Positions 15,476 through 24,836 of a DNA stretch of 64,000 nucleotides are shown in pieces; the first letter of the stretch is position 1; the number at the start of each line of letters is the position of its first letter. This stretch comes from Pauljensenia sp018375675. GTDB lineage: Bacteria > Actinomycetota > Actinomycetes > Actinomycetales > Actinomycetaceae. The notes beneath the pieces are model-generated. The model saw only the letters and a program-made list of their open reading frames with translations, was not told the DNA's origin and ran no database searches. Both the position numbers and the translations under genes were made by a program. The stretch is taken from NCBI GenBank assembly GCA_041432705.1, contig JAPWAE010000003.1, positions 186,001 to 250,000 on the forward strand, in the 5' to 3' direction.

Positions 15476-17410
15476 TTACTCGAGCTCGAAAGCGCCCGTG
15501 TAGAGCTGGTAGTACACGCCCTTCTGGGCGATCAGATCATCGTGACTACCGCGCTCGATAATGCGGCCGTGGTCCAGGACCATGATCGCGTCCGAGTTGC
15601 GCACCGTGGACAGGCGGTGGGCAATCACGAAGACCGTGCGCCCCTCCATGAGGTTGTCCATGCCCTGCTGCACGAGAGCCTCGGTACGCGTGTCGATCGA
15701 GGAGGTGGCCTCGTCGAGGATCATCGCCGGCGGGTCGGCCACGGCGGCGCGCGCAATCGACAGGAGCTGAGCCTGCCCCTGCGAGAGGTTCGAGCCGTTA
15801 CCGGTCAGCATCGTGTCGTAGCCCTCGGGCAGGCGACGGATGAAGGAGTCAGCGTTGGCCAGCTTCGCAGCGGCAATGCACTCCTCGTCCGTGGCGTCCA
15901 GGCGGCCGTAGCGGATGTTCTCCATGACCGTGCCCGTAAACAGCTTGACGTCCTGCAGGACGACGCCGAGGGAGCGACGCAGGTCCGGCTTGTGGATCTT
16001 GTTGATGTTGATGCCGTCGTAGCGGATCTTGCCGTCGGCGATGTCGTAGAAGCGGTTGATCAGGTTCGTGATCGTTGTCTTGCCGGCGCCCGTGGCACCC
16101 ACGAAGGCGATCTTCTGGCCGGGCTTTGCCCACAGGGAGATGTCGTGCAGGATCTGCTTCTCGCCGTCGTAGGAGAAGTCGACGTCCTCCATGACCAGTT
16201 CGCCACGCAGGCGCGTGTAGGTGACGGTGCCGTCGGCCTTGTGGGGGTGGCGCCATGCCCAGATTCCCGTGCGCTCCTCGGTCGGCTCGAGGCTGCCGTC
16301 GGGAAGCTCACGCGCACGCACGAGGGTCACGTAGCCCTCGTCTTCCTCGGGTTCCTGGTCGATGAGGGCGAACACGCGGCCCGCACCCGCCATACCCATG
16401 GCGATCATGGGGACCTGCATGGACATCTGGCCGATCGTCTGCGAGAAGTTACGGACCATGCCCAGGAAGGACACGACCACGCCGACCGTGATGACGTCGA
16501 CGCCGAAGAGGTGGATGTTCGGCGTCTGTTCCAGGATCATGACGCCGCCGACGATCGCGATGACCACGTACATGATGTTGCCGATGTTGCCCAGGGCAGG
16601 CATCAGCACGTTGCCGTAGATGTTCGCCTTCTGTGAGGAGTCGAAGAGCTTGGCGTTGTACTCGACGAACTCGTCCTTGGCGTCCTGCTCGTGGTTGAAG
16701 ACCTGGACGACCTTCTGGCCGTCCATCATCTCTTCGATGAAGCCTTCTTCATCGGCGAGAGCGGCCTGCTGAGCCTTCATAAAACGACCCGACAGCCCGC
16801 CGAGCCTACCGGTCAGGAAGGCCATGAGAACGCCCACGATAAGGACAACGAGGAAGAGCCACACGGAGTAGTAGAGCATCGTTCCGATCAGGACGATGAT
16901 CGTCAGGCCCGACTGGATGAGCGTCGGGATGGACTGGCCGATCAGCTGACGGATCGCGTCCGTGTCGTTGGTGAAGGTCGACATGATCGCGCCGTGCGGG
17001 TGCGTGTCGAAGAAGCGCAGGGGCAGGCGCTCCATGGAGTCGAACATGTCGTCTCGCATGTGCTTGAGCGTCCCCTGCGTCACGATCGCCATGGCGCGGG
17101 TGTAGATGAAGCTGCCGATGACGCCAGCACTGAAGATGATGCCCATCGTGACCACGAGGCGCACGAGGGTGCCTCGCACAGCGTCGAAGCCGCTCTCCAA
17201 GCCCGGGGTCACGACGTTGTCGACAATCTGCTGCATGAAGATCGAACCGACGGCCGAGGCCACGGCTGCCGTAATGATGCACACGACCGTCAGGCTGATG
17301 CGCACCGGGTAGTGGTGGAACACGTAGGCCATGAGGCGGCCGAAGGGACGCTCGATGCCCTCGAGCTTGTCGCCGTCGTTGTCAACGGGACGACCATGCG
17401 CACGTGCCAT
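15476..17410 (-). CDS. ABC exporter half-transporter with consensus catalytic Glu
   Basis: A 644-residue fusion of an ABC type I exporter membrane domain (six helices, about residues 25-340) and a nucleotide-binding domain (about 385-640). Walker A is VGATGAGKTT, the signature loop is LSQGQAQ, and Walker B is MILDEATSSIDTRTE with the catalytic Glu retained. The H-loop is IAHRLSTV. It follows its partner gene by one base, so the two form a heterodimer. The substrate is not evident; relatives export drugs, lipids or peptides. The signature loop LSQGQ is a slight variant of LSGGQ. Confidence 0.9.
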   Translation of the reverse strand: MARAHGRPVDNDGDKLEGIERPFGRLMAYVFHHYPVRISLTVVCIITAAVASAVGSIFMQQIVDNVVTPGLESGFDAVRGTLVRLVVTMGIIFSAGVIGSFIYTRAMAIVTQGTLKHMRDDMFDSMERLPLRFFDTHPHGAIMSTFTNDTDAIRQLIGQSIPTLIQSGLTIIVLIGTMLYYSVWLFLVVLIVGVLMAFLTGRLGGLSGRFMKAQQAALADEEGFIEEMMDGQKVVQVFNHEQDAKDEFVEYNAKLFDSSQKANIYGNVLMPALGNIGNIMYVVIAIVGGVMILEQTPNIHLFGVDVITVGVVVSFLGMVRNFSQTIGQMSMQVPMIAMGMAGAGRVFALIDQEPEEDEGYVTLVRARELPDGSLEPTEERTGIWAWRHPHKADGTVTYTRLRGELVMEDVDFSYDGEKQILHDISLWAKPGQKIAFVGATGAGKTTITNLINRFYDIADGKIRYDGININKIHKPDLRRSLGVVLQDVKLFTGTVMENIRYGRLDATDEECIAAAKLANADSFIRRLPEGYDTMLTGNGSNLSQGQAQLLSIARAAVADPPAMILDEATSSIDTRTEALVQQGMDNLMEGRTVFVIAHRLSTVRNSDAIMVLDHGRIIERGSHDDLIAQKGVYYQLYTGAFELE

Positions 17411-17411
17411 G

Positions 17412-19160
17412 TCAGGCCACCTCGCTTTCGCTCGCGGCGTTCTGGGAATCGTAGATCTCTCGGTATTCCCCGCCCGCTGCCATCAGCTCCTCGTGGGTGC
17501 CGCGTTCCTTGATACGACCGTCGTCCAGGACGATGATCTGGTCGGCGTGACTGACCGAAGACAGGCGCTGGGCGATGATGATCGTCGTCGTGCCCGGGAT
17601 CTCGGTCTCGAAGGCAGATCGGATCAGCGAGTCGGTCTTCGTGTCCACTGCGGACGTCGAGTCGTCCAGGATGAGGATCTTCGGATTCTTCAGTAGCGCT
17701 CGGGCGATGCACAGGCGCTGCTTCTGGCCGCCCGACACGTTAGTACCGCCACGGGAGATGACGTAGTCGTAGCCGCCGGGCAGCTGCTGAATGAACTCGT
17801 CGGCCTGCGCGAGCTTACACGCATGCTCAATCTGCTCGTCGGTGGCCTCCGGGTTACCCCAGCGCATGTTGTCCTTGATCGTGCCGGAGAACAGGACGTT
17901 CTTCTGCAGGACGACGGAGACCGCGTCGCGCAGCGAGCTCAGGTCATAGTCGCGCACGTCGCGCCCGCCGACCTTGACGGATCCCTCGGAGACGTCGTAG
18001 AGGCGGCAGATCAGCTGAATGAGTGAGGTCTTGGACGAACCGGTGCCGCCCACGATGCCGAGCGTTGAGCCGGACTCGATGCGCAGGTCGATGTCGGACA
18101 GCGCGTTCTCTTCGGCGCTCTCGGAGTACTTGAAGGACACACTGTCAAAGACAACGGAGCCGTCCGCAACCTCGGTGGCGCCATTGGCCGGGGAGGTGAG
18201 CGACGGGTCGTGGTTGAGGACCTCGGCGATACGGTTCGCGGACTCGGCGGCCATCGTCGTCATGACGAAGATGAAGGCCAGCATGAGCATCTGCATCAGG
18301 ATCTGGATGCCGTAGGTGATGAGAGCGGTCAGGCCGCCCTTCGTCAGCTCGGTACCGCCAGAGTTGACGATGATCGAGGCACCGACGTAGTCGACGGCCA
18401 TGATCGCAGCGAAGACGAAGAACATCATGACGGGGCTGTTGAGCGCAATGAGCTTCTCGGCGTTCGTGAAGTCCTTGCGCACGTCCTGCGAGGCGGCGCG
18501 GAACTTCGTGGTCTCGTGCTCCTCGGTGACGAAAGACTTGACCACACGGATCGCGGCGACATTCTCCTGCACGGAGTTGTTCAGGGCGTCGTACTTCTTA
18601 AAGATACGGCGGAAGATCGGGAATGCGATGAGCACGATGGCTGCCAGGATGATGGCGAGAACCGGCACCATCCCGAGGAAGATGAGGGCCATCTGGACGT
18701 TAATGCGCCACGCCATGACGATCGAGAACACGATCATGAGGGGCACGCGCACCGCAATACGGATGAGCATGCCGAAGGCGTTTTGCACGTTGGTGACGTC
18801 CGTCGTCATGCGCGTGACCAGCGAGGACGTGGAGAAACGGTCGATGTCCGCGAACGAGAAGTCCTGCACCTTGAAGAAGAGGTCCTGACGCAGGTTCTTC
18901 GCCAGGCCCACCGAGGCGGTCGCCGAGAAGCGGGCCGCGAGGATGCCGCAGGCGAGCGACGCGAAGGCCAGTCCCGTAAGGATCAGGCCAAGGCGCATGA
19001 CGGGGCTCAGGGAGACCCCGTCGAGCGCATCCACCAGCGAGACCATCATCAGCGGGATGAGGCACTCGAGGATGACCTCCCCGGTGATGAATAGCGGGGT
19101 CAGGATCGCGGGTTTCTTGAACTCGCGCAGCCTCCCCATCAGCGTTCGAATGGTTGTCAT
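17412..19160 (-). CDS. ABC exporter half-transporter with degenerate catalytic site
   Basis: A 582-residue membrane plus nucleotide-binding fusion, first gene of the exporter operon. Six membrane helices occupy about residues 15-310. Walker A is GGTGSSKTS and the signature is VSGGQKQR. Walker B reads LILDDSTSAVD, with Asp where the catalytic Glu is expected, and the switch region is IAQRLSSV, with Gln replacing His. Together these indicate a non-consensus ATP site of a heterodimeric exporter (BmrC/TM287-like arrangement). Its partner starts one base after its stop. Substrate unknown. Confidence 0.9.
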   Translation of the reverse strand: MTTIRTLMGRLREFKKPAILTPLFITGEVILECLIPLMMVSLVDALDGVSLSPVMRLGLILTGLAFASLACGILAARFSATASVGLAKNLRQDLFFKVQDFSFADIDRFSTSSLVTRMTTDVTNVQNAFGMLIRIAVRVPLMIVFSIVMAWRINVQMALIFLGMVPVLAIILAAIVLIAFPIFRRIFKKYDALNNSVQENVAAIRVVKSFVTEEHETTKFRAASQDVRKDFTNAEKLIALNSPVMMFFVFAAIMAVDYVGASIIVNSGGTELTKGGLTALITYGIQILMQMLMLAFIFVMTTMAAESANRIAEVLNHDPSLTSPANGATEVADGSVVFDSVSFKYSESAEENALSDIDLRIESGSTLGIVGGTGSSKTSLIQLICRLYDVSEGSVKVGGRDVRDYDLSSLRDAVSVVLQKNVLFSGTIKDNMRWGNPEATDEQIEHACKLAQADEFIQQLPGGYDYVISRGGTNVSGGQKQRLCIARALLKNPKILILDDSTSAVDTKTDSLIRSAFETEIPGTTTIIIAQRLSSVSHADQIIVLDDGRIKERGTHEELMAAGGEYREIYDSQNAASESEVA

Positions 19161-19214
19161 TCTTCTCCTCTTCGTTCCCTACGGGCATCTCATAGACGAG
19201 GCCGGGGCGCGCAT

Positions 19215-20192
19215 TCAGCGCCCGCGCAGCCTGCAGATGGTGATAAGTGCTTTTTCGATGGCGCGCTGCGGGTCCCGCGACGCACCCTTTGTTTCGGCAT
19301 CGGCCGTGGCGATGGCACCAAAGGCACCCGCCAGCGAGGCATCGGACCAGCCGCGCAGCTCACGCCGGGCTCGGTCCACCTGCCAGGGGGCCATCTTGAG
19401 GGCGGATGCGGATCCGCCGATCGACACCTTCGCCATGGCGCGGAACTTCATGGCCAGGGCGGTGACGAGCAGCTGGGGGGCGATGCCTGTGGCGAACGCG
19501 TGGCGCGCAAGCGTCAGAGCTTTCGCCGAGTTGCCCGCGACGGCCGCATCCGCGACGTCGTAGCCCGTGGCCTCGACGCGGCCGGCCTGGTAGCGCCGCA
19601 CGTCCTCCAGGGTGATGCGTCCGCTGACGTCGGAGAGCAGCTGAGCCAGGGCACCGGCCATCGCGCGCGGGTCGTTGCCGAGCGCGTCCACGAGGGCCTG
19701 CTGGGCCTCAGTGTCCATCTGGCGCCGAGCCGCGCGCACGTCGGAGGCGATGAGCGCCAGCTTGTCGCGGTCGTTTTTCAGCGGTTCGGCAGGGATCACG
19801 GGCCATTTCGCCTTCGTGATCGTGTCGATGACCTTCTTACCTCGGGCGTTGCCACCGGGGTGTGCCAGGAACATCCACACGTCGGGGGCAGGCGAAGCCG
19901 AGTATGCGATGAGGTCGTTCGCGAGGGCATCGCTCATCGTTTCCAGGTCCCGGATGATCACCATGCGGGACTCGCCGAAGAGCGAGGGCGACGCGATAAC
20001 GTCGAGCTGTCCAGCCTGGTAGGTGGCCGCGTTGATGTCGGTGCGCTCGAGGTTGGGGTCGGCCTCGTGGGCGAGGGCCCGCAGCTGGTCGAGGGCGCGG
20101 TCGACGAGAAGGCCCTCGGGGCCTTTGATCAACACGATGGGTGCCAGCGTGATCTGGGCTGGCGGCGTCGGGCGCGAACCGCGTGCTGCCAC
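19215..20192 (-). CDS. holA: DNA polymerase III subunit delta
   Basis: A 325-residue clamp-loader subunit that opens the beta sliding clamp. The N-terminus has IVLIKGPEGLLVDRALDQL, followed by SLFGESRMVIIRDLETM and the delta-specific sequence VIPAEPLKNDRDKLALIASD. The C-terminal collar domain ends with APWQVDRARRELRGWSDASL and ATADAETKG. Start is GTG at 20192. It lies downstream of comEA-comEC, the usual neighbourhood (comEA-comEC-holA, with rpsT nearby). Confidence 0.92.
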   Translation of the reverse strand: MAARGSRPTPPAQITLAPIVLIKGPEGLLVDRALDQLRALAHEADPNLERTDINAATYQAGQLDVIASPSLFGESRMVIIRDLETMSDALANDLIAYSASPAPDVWMFLAHPGGNARGKKVIDTITKAKWPVIPAEPLKNDRDKLALIASDVRAARRQMDTEAQQALVDALGNDPRAMAGALAQLLSDVSGRITLEDVRRYQAGRVEATGYDVADAAVAGNSAKALTLARHAFATGIAPQLLVTALAMKFRAMAKVSIGGSASALKMAPWQVDRARRELRGWSDASLAGAFGAIATADAETKGASRDPQRAIEKALITICRLRGR

Positions 20193-20353
20193 GTCTTCCT
20201 GCCTTTCCGCTGAAACGGTAACTGTCTAAGTCTGCCACTGAGCGAGCTCATCTGTGTCTGTCTTAGCCGTGGGCGGACGCTACTCGTGGCAGGTGTCACC
20301 AGGTTGCAGCGCCGTTGTGGCACCTCGGCTGCTTGGCGGTGAGCACTGATCAC

Positions 20354-21904
20354 TCAGGCCTCGTCGGCATTGACGATCGGGAATGCCCACCGCTTCCATG
20401 CCCGCCACGCGATCCATCCGCCGCCGCAGCAGGCGTACACGCCCAAGACGGTCGAGGAGCCACCGGGCACATGCACCCCGTTTCCCGGCAGTGAAGCGCA
20501 CATGCGGGCAGCCCCCGCGATCCACGCGGTCGCCCACGAAGCGAGGACGGCGCATACCGAGGCGCCGCGAATGCTCAGCGGGGAGATGAGCGCGCCCGCG
20601 AGCCCGGCTACGGTGGCGACCGGAACGGCGGGCTCGGCAATGACGTTCGCGGCGATCCCCCACACCGGCACGTTCCCCGAGAACGACACGATAAGGGGCG
20701 CGGTCGCCAGCTCCGCAAAGGCGGGCACACACACCATCTCCACGAGCCGACGCAGCGCTTTCCCAACGCGCGTGTCTCCTCGTATCCGCCGATGGCAGCG
20801 CCGCACCAGCGCCGCGGAGGGGCCGACGACCGCGAGCGCGGCGAGCGCCGACAGGGCGAATCCGTAGGATCGGGATGACCAGGGGTCGATGAGGAGGGTG
20901 GCGATCACGACGGCGCAGAGGGCAGCGATGGATTGGCCGTCGCGTCCGAGGATGAGGCCAAGGGCGGCGACGGCTGCGACGCAGACGGAGCGGACGACGG
21001 ATGGGTCTGGTCCGACGAGGATGAGGATTGTGCCCAGGACGAGGATGGTGGCCCCGAGGCGTAGGGGTTTTCGTGCGGGTACGACGAGGGTGACGGTTGT
21101 GAGGACGATGACGATGTGGGATCCGGAGACGGCGGTGAGGTGGGTGAGGGAGGTGGTTTTCATGGCTTGTGCGAGGTCTGCGGGCATTGCGCGGTCGTCT
21201 CCGATCGCCATGCCGGGGACGAGGGAGCGCGCGTCCCTGGGCAGAGGTGCGCATGCTCTGGCGAAGGCCCGGTGGGTGGAGCGCATCCAGGCGGACAGGC
21301 CGCCGGGTCTTTCGATGAGCTGGGCGCGCCTGACGCGTATGGTGCCCACCGATGGCGCGTCGGCGGCAAAGGTCGCGTCGAGGCTTCCCCACACCTCGTA
21401 GACGTCTCCTCGCGCGGCGTCCTGCCACCCGGGTGCGCGCACGAGTGCGGTGGCGTTCGAGGGGATCCACTCCTCCTCCACGGAGATGGCCTCGATGCGC
21501 GCGCGGGTACTGCGTGTCGCGGAGAACCCGGACGAGGGTGGGGCCGGGTCAGCCTGTAGGGCGACGCGCGCGTGGATGGGGCCGGAGTCGCGGCGGGCTG
21601 GGTCGGCGTCGTATTGCCGGCGGGCAGTGGATCCGACCGCGAGCGCGCAGGCGGTGCATGCGAGGAGGAGCGCGAGGCCGAGGCGTGCGGACCTGGGCGG
21701 GGTGAGGGCGTGCCTGGGGGGCTTCCGGCCTCGTTGTGAGCGCGCGTAGGAGGCGGCGCAGGTGAGCGCGGCGAGGGCGCACGCTCCAATCCATACCCAT
21801 TGAGCTGGGCGGCCTGTCGCCCACCAGGTGGCGGCCCAGGTGGCGGTGGCTGCGGGCGCAAGGCGCAGGTCGATCATGCGGGGAGCGCAGTGGGTATCGC
21901 TCAT
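20354..21904 (-). CDS. comEC: ComEC/Rec2-family competence membrane protein lacking the metallo-beta-lactamase domain
   Basis: 516 residues. The N-terminus has two to three hydrophobic segments and a DUF4131-like region (about 20-180). The competence domain follows with LVPGMAIGDDRAMPADLAQAMKTT and LTHLTAVSGSHIVIV (about 220-265), then multiple helices to the end. Family members conduct single-stranded DNA across the membrane. Many full-length ComEC proteins run to 700-800 residues and end in a metallo-beta-lactamase-like nuclease domain; here the protein stops after the membrane part, and no HxHxDH motif occurs downstream. The ATG at 21904 overlaps the comEA stop by one base. A longer upstream reading of this frame is antisense-free but runs inside comEA and is rejected. 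Confidence 0.88.
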   Translation of the reverse strand: MSDTHCAPRMIDLRLAPAATATWAATWWATGRPAQWVWIGACALAALTCAASYARSQRGRKPPRHALTPPRSARLGLALLLACTACALAVGSTARRQYDADPARRDSGPIHARVALQADPAPPSSGFSATRSTRARIEAISVEEEWIPSNATALVRAPGWQDAARGDVYEVWGSLDATFAADAPSVGTIRVRRAQLIERPGGLSAWMRSTHRAFARACAPLPRDARSLVPGMAIGDDRAMPADLAQAMKTTSLTHLTAVSGSHIVIVLTTVTLVVPARKPLRLGATILVLGTILILVGPDPSVVRSVCVAAVAALGLILGRDGQSIAALCAVVIATLLIDPWSSRSYGFALSALAALAVVGPSAALVRRCHRRIRGDTRVGKALRRLVEMVCVPAFAELATAPLIVSFSGNVPVWGIAANVIAEPAVPVATVAGLAGALISPLSIRGASVCAVLASWATAWIAGAARMCASLPGNGVHVPGGSSTVLGVYACCGGGWIAWRAWKRWAFPIVNADEA

Positions 21905-22626
21905 CAGCACACACCCGGTCGGATCTTCTCGATGAGGGAGGGGCCGATGCCGGGCACGTCGTCGAGCTCTTCGACGGAGGTCAGGCGTGGGTGTGTTGCC
22001 CGGTAGGAGATGATGCGCTGTGCGAGGGCCGGACCGACGCCGGGAAGGGTCTGGAGCTCTGTCTCGGTCGCGGTGGCCAAGCGGACACAGGCCTGCGCGT
22101 CGGTGCCCGTCCCCGCAGACGCGGAAGGCGGTGACTCCCCCACGACGCCAACCCGTATCTGTTCCCCGTCGACGAGGATGCGGGCGAGGTTGATCGATTC
22201 CAGGTCTGCCTCGGGCGTTGCTCCTCCTGCCGCCGTGATCGCGTCGATGACGCGGGAGGTGGCTGGCAGGGTGAGCACCCCTGGGGACGCAACCGCGCCG
22301 GAGACGTAGACGACGACGTCGGCGTGTTCCCCTGAGGATTGGGGTGCGGACGGGCCTGCCGCGACGGACGCGGCCTCGCTCTCTTCTCCCTCCGAGGACG
22401 ATTGAGCAAGGGCTTGGGAGTGCTCGCGTGTCGCTGCGTGCCTCCACACCCCCACGGCCGCGATCAGGACGACCACGGCAATCAGTGCGGCCACGCTCGC
22501 TCCTCCGGGCAGGAGGCGGGCGACGCTCGGCTCGGCGGGTTCGTCATCCTCAGTGAGGGCGCTGTCGTACACGGCTTTCGTCAGCGCCGCCATGCGCCGA
22601 CGCGCCAACCATCGTGACACGTTCAT
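21904..22626 (-). CDS. comEA: ComEA family DNA-binding protein
   Basis: A 240-residue protein anchored by one membrane helix (about residues 40-60). An extracellular SLBB domain (VVVYVSGAVASPGVLTLP, then NLARILVDGEQIRV; about 104-160) leads to a C-terminal helix-hairpin-helix DNA-binding domain with LQTLPGVGPALAQRIISYR and VPGIGPSLIEKIRPGVC. ComEA captures double-stranded DNA outside the membrane and passes it to ComEC. Coupled with comEC by a one-base overlap. The region upstream, shared with the HerA-like gene, carries DnaA boxes. Confidence 0.92.
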   Translation of the reverse strand: MNVSRWLARRRMAALTKAVYDSALTEDDEPAEPSVARLLPGGASVAALIAVVVLIAAVGVWRHAATREHSQALAQSSSEGEESEAASVAAGPSAPQSSGEHADVVVYVSGAVASPGVLTLPATSRVIDAITAAGGATPEADLESINLARILVDGEQIRVGVVGESPPSASAGTGTDAQACVRLATATETELQTLPGVGPALAQRIISYRATHPRLTSVEELDDVPGIGPSLIEKIRPGVC

Positions 22627-22678
22627 GCCCGCACGCTAACGCCCACGAACAGCCAAAGAAAAGCAGAAAGAGAACCCC

Positions 22679-22717
22679 TGTGGATAACTGCGATGGGCGC
22701 GCACGGGTTGTGGACAA
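22679..22717. promoter_or_regulatory. Two DnaA boxes, 30 bp apart, upstream of the HerA-like gene
   Basis: TGTGGATAA at 22679-22687 and TGTGGACAA at 22709-22717 are in the same orientation, 30 bp start to start. This is the same layout as at 13208-13246. They lie in the divergent gap between comEA and the HerA-like ATPase gene. Confidence 0.6.
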
Positions 22718-22750
22718 ATCCCACACCCAACCCACCACGCATAACTCGCA

Positions 22751-22766
22751 TGGGACCGCGGTCCCA
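22751..22766. promoter_or_regulatory. 16-bp perfect palindrome upstream of the HerA-like gene
   Basis: TGGGACCGCGGTCCCA is fully self-complementary and sits just before a GATACT -10-like element, about 65 bases ahead of the start codon. The position fits an operator. It could also be a chance GC-rich palindrome. Confidence 0.45.
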
Positions 22767-22832
22767 AGGGATACTGTTCCGGTAACGTCGAAGTACAGTG
22801 GCGCACCGCGCCCAGAGCCGAAAGGCCACACC

Positions 22833-24818
22833 ATGAGCGAGAACATCGAGGACCTCAAGGCGCAGCTCGCCGCAGCGGAAGCCGCCGCGAAGGCCGCCGA
22901 GGCAGAGGCCGCCCGAGCGAAGGCCGAGGCCCTGCGTCTCCAGCTTGAAGCAGCTGGCACCCCCACCGCGGACGCACCTGCCGCCACCGCCGAGGCTGAG
23001 ACCGCGCAGGCAGAGGCCGCCCGCGCGACAGCCGACGAGCTTCGCACCCAGGTGGAGGCCGCAGAGGCCACGCCTGCCCCCGAGGCCGCCCCCGCTCCCG
23101 AAGCACCCGCAGCCGCCCCGGCCTCGACCCCCACCCCGAGCGGCGAACTGTCGGCTTTCGCCGCCCAGATCCAGGGCGCCTACTCCTGGGACGTCCCCGC
23201 TGTCACGATCGGCACGCTCATCGACAATGGCACGCGCGTGCCCGGCGTGACCGCCAAGATGCCGCTTCCCATGTTCAACCGCCACCTCCTGGTCGCCGGC
23301 GCGACGGGCACGGGCAAGACCCGTACCCTCCAGCTCCTGGCCGAGGGCCTGTCCGCGAACGGTTCCTCGGTCCTCCTGTGCGACGTGAAGGGCGACCTGA
23401 CGGGCCTGGCCGAGCCCGGCGTCAGCTCCGAGAAGCTCCTGAGCCGCACCGCGGCCAACGGTCAGGACTGGGCCTCGTCCCAGTTCCCGATCGAGCTGCT
23501 GAGCCTGGGTGGCGCGGATTCACAGTTCCCGGGTGTGCCCGTACGCGCCCAGATCTCCGACTTCGGCCCGATCCTGCTCGCCCGCGCCCTCTCGCTGAAC
23601 ACCACGCAGGAGCAGGCCCTTCAGCTGATCTTCGCGTGGGCGGACGCCCAGGCCCTTGAGCTCGTGGACCTGCCCGACCTGCGCGCCGTCATCTCCTTCC
23701 TGACCTCGGATGAGGGCAAGGACGAGCTGGCCACGATCGGCGGCGTCTCCAAGGCCACCGCCGGCGTCATCCTGCGTGCCCTGACCGCGCTCGAGTCCCA
23801 GGGCGGCGGCCAGTTCTTCGGCGCCCCCGGCTTCGACACGGCCGACCTCATGCGCATGGATTCCACTGGCCGCGGCATCATCTCTCTGCTCGGCGTCGGC
23901 GACATCTCCTCGCGCCCCGCACTGGTCAGCGCCGTCATCATGTTCCTGCTCGCCAACCTCTTCTCCACCCTGCCCGAGGTCGGCGACGTTGAGCGCCCCA
24001 AGCTCGTGTTCTTCTTCGACGAGGCGCACCTGCTGTTTGCGGACGCCACCAAGGAGTTCGAGCGCCAGGTCGTCCAGACCGTGCGCCTCATCCGTTCCAA
24101 GGGCGTGGGTGTCGTCTTCGTGACGCAGACCCCCAAGGACATCCCCTCCGACGTCCTCGCCCAGCTCGGTTCGCGCATCCAGCACGGCCTGCGCGCCTCC
24201 ACGCCGGACGACTTCAAGAAGCTCAAGGCCACGGTCCAGACCTTCCCGAAGACGTCCCTCGAACTCGACGAGGTCCTCACCACCCTGGGCACCGGCGAGG
24301 CCGTCGTGACCGTCCTGGATCCGAAGGGTAACCCGACTCCGGTCACGCCGGTCGGTATCTGGGCACCCGCCTCCGTCATGGGCCCCGCATCCGCCGACAC
24401 GGTCGCGCGCATCAACCAGTCCAGCGTCATCATGGGCCGCTACCGCGACGCCGTGAACCCGGACTCGGCCGAGGAAAAGCTCGAGCGCCGCGCGGCCGAG
24501 GCCCAGGCCGCCCGCGAGGAAGCCCTCGCGCAGGAGGAGGCAGCCAAGGAGGCCGAGCGCGCGCAGAAGGAGGCCGAGAAGGAAGCTGAGCGTGCAGCCA
24601 AGGAGGCCGAGAAGGCCGCCGCCAAGGAGGAGGCCGCCCGCCAGAAGGAAATGGAGAAGCTGCGCCGCCAGGTCGAGAAGCAGCAGGAGAAGGAAGAGGC
24701 AGCGCGCCAGCGCGCCGCCGAACGCCGCACCCGCCAGGTCGAAAACGTCCTCGGGTCCGTCCTGCGCACCGCCGGCCGCGAGATCACGCGCTCCATCTTC
24801 GGCACTCGCAAGCGCTGA
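22833..24818 (+). CDS. HerA-like ATPase (DUF853 family) with coiled-coil tails
   Basis: A 661-residue protein. Residues 3-80 are an Ala/Glu/Lys-rich coiled coil, 80-105 a Pro/Ala linker, and 110-540 the DUF853 (YjgR-like) HerA/FtsK-type ATPase. Walker A is GATGTGKTRT (about 157), CDVKGDL follows, and Walker B is LVFFFDEAHLLF (about 390), with VFVTQTPKDIP after it. Residues 545-635 form a second, highly charged coiled coil. Most DUF853 proteins are near 500 residues, so both tails are additions. The family acts on DNA by homology to HerA, but its role is unknown. ATG at 22833 has AAAGG 8 bases upstream. Confidence 0.85.
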   Translation: MSENIEDLKAQLAAAEAAAKAAEAEAARAKAEALRLQLEAAGTPTADAPAATAEAETAQAEAARATADELRTQVEAAEATPAPEAAPAPEAPAAAPASTPTPSGELSAFAAQIQGAYSWDVPAVTIGTLIDNGTRVPGVTAKMPLPMFNRHLLVAGATGTGKTRTLQLLAEGLSANGSSVLLCDVKGDLTGLAEPGVSSEKLLSRTAANGQDWASSQFPIELLSLGGADSQFPGVPVRAQISDFGPILLARALSLNTTQEQALQLIFAWADAQALELVDLPDLRAVISFLTSDEGKDELATIGGVSKATAGVILRALTALESQGGGQFFGAPGFDTADLMRMDSTGRGIISLLGVGDISSRPALVSAVIMFLLANLFSTLPEVGDVERPKLVFFFDEAHLLFADATKEFERQVVQTVRLIRSKGVGVVFVTQTPKDIPSDVLAQLGSRIQHGLRASTPDDFKKLKATVQTFPKTSLELDEVLTTLGTGEAVVTVLDPKGNPTPVTPVGIWAPASVMGPASADTVARINQSSVIMGRYRDAVNPDSAEEKLERRAAEAQAAREEALAQEEAAKEAERAQKEAEKEAERAAKEAEKAAAKEEAARQKEMEKLRRQVEKQQEKEEAARQRAAERRTRQVENVLGSVLRTAGREITRSIFGTRKR

Positions 24819-24836
24819 GACTACCGATTTTTCGGC

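Noticed and set aside
21905..22447. Upstream extension of the comEC frame
   Set aside because: It lies wholly inside comEA, is Arg/Pro-rich and out of keeping with ComEC N-termini.
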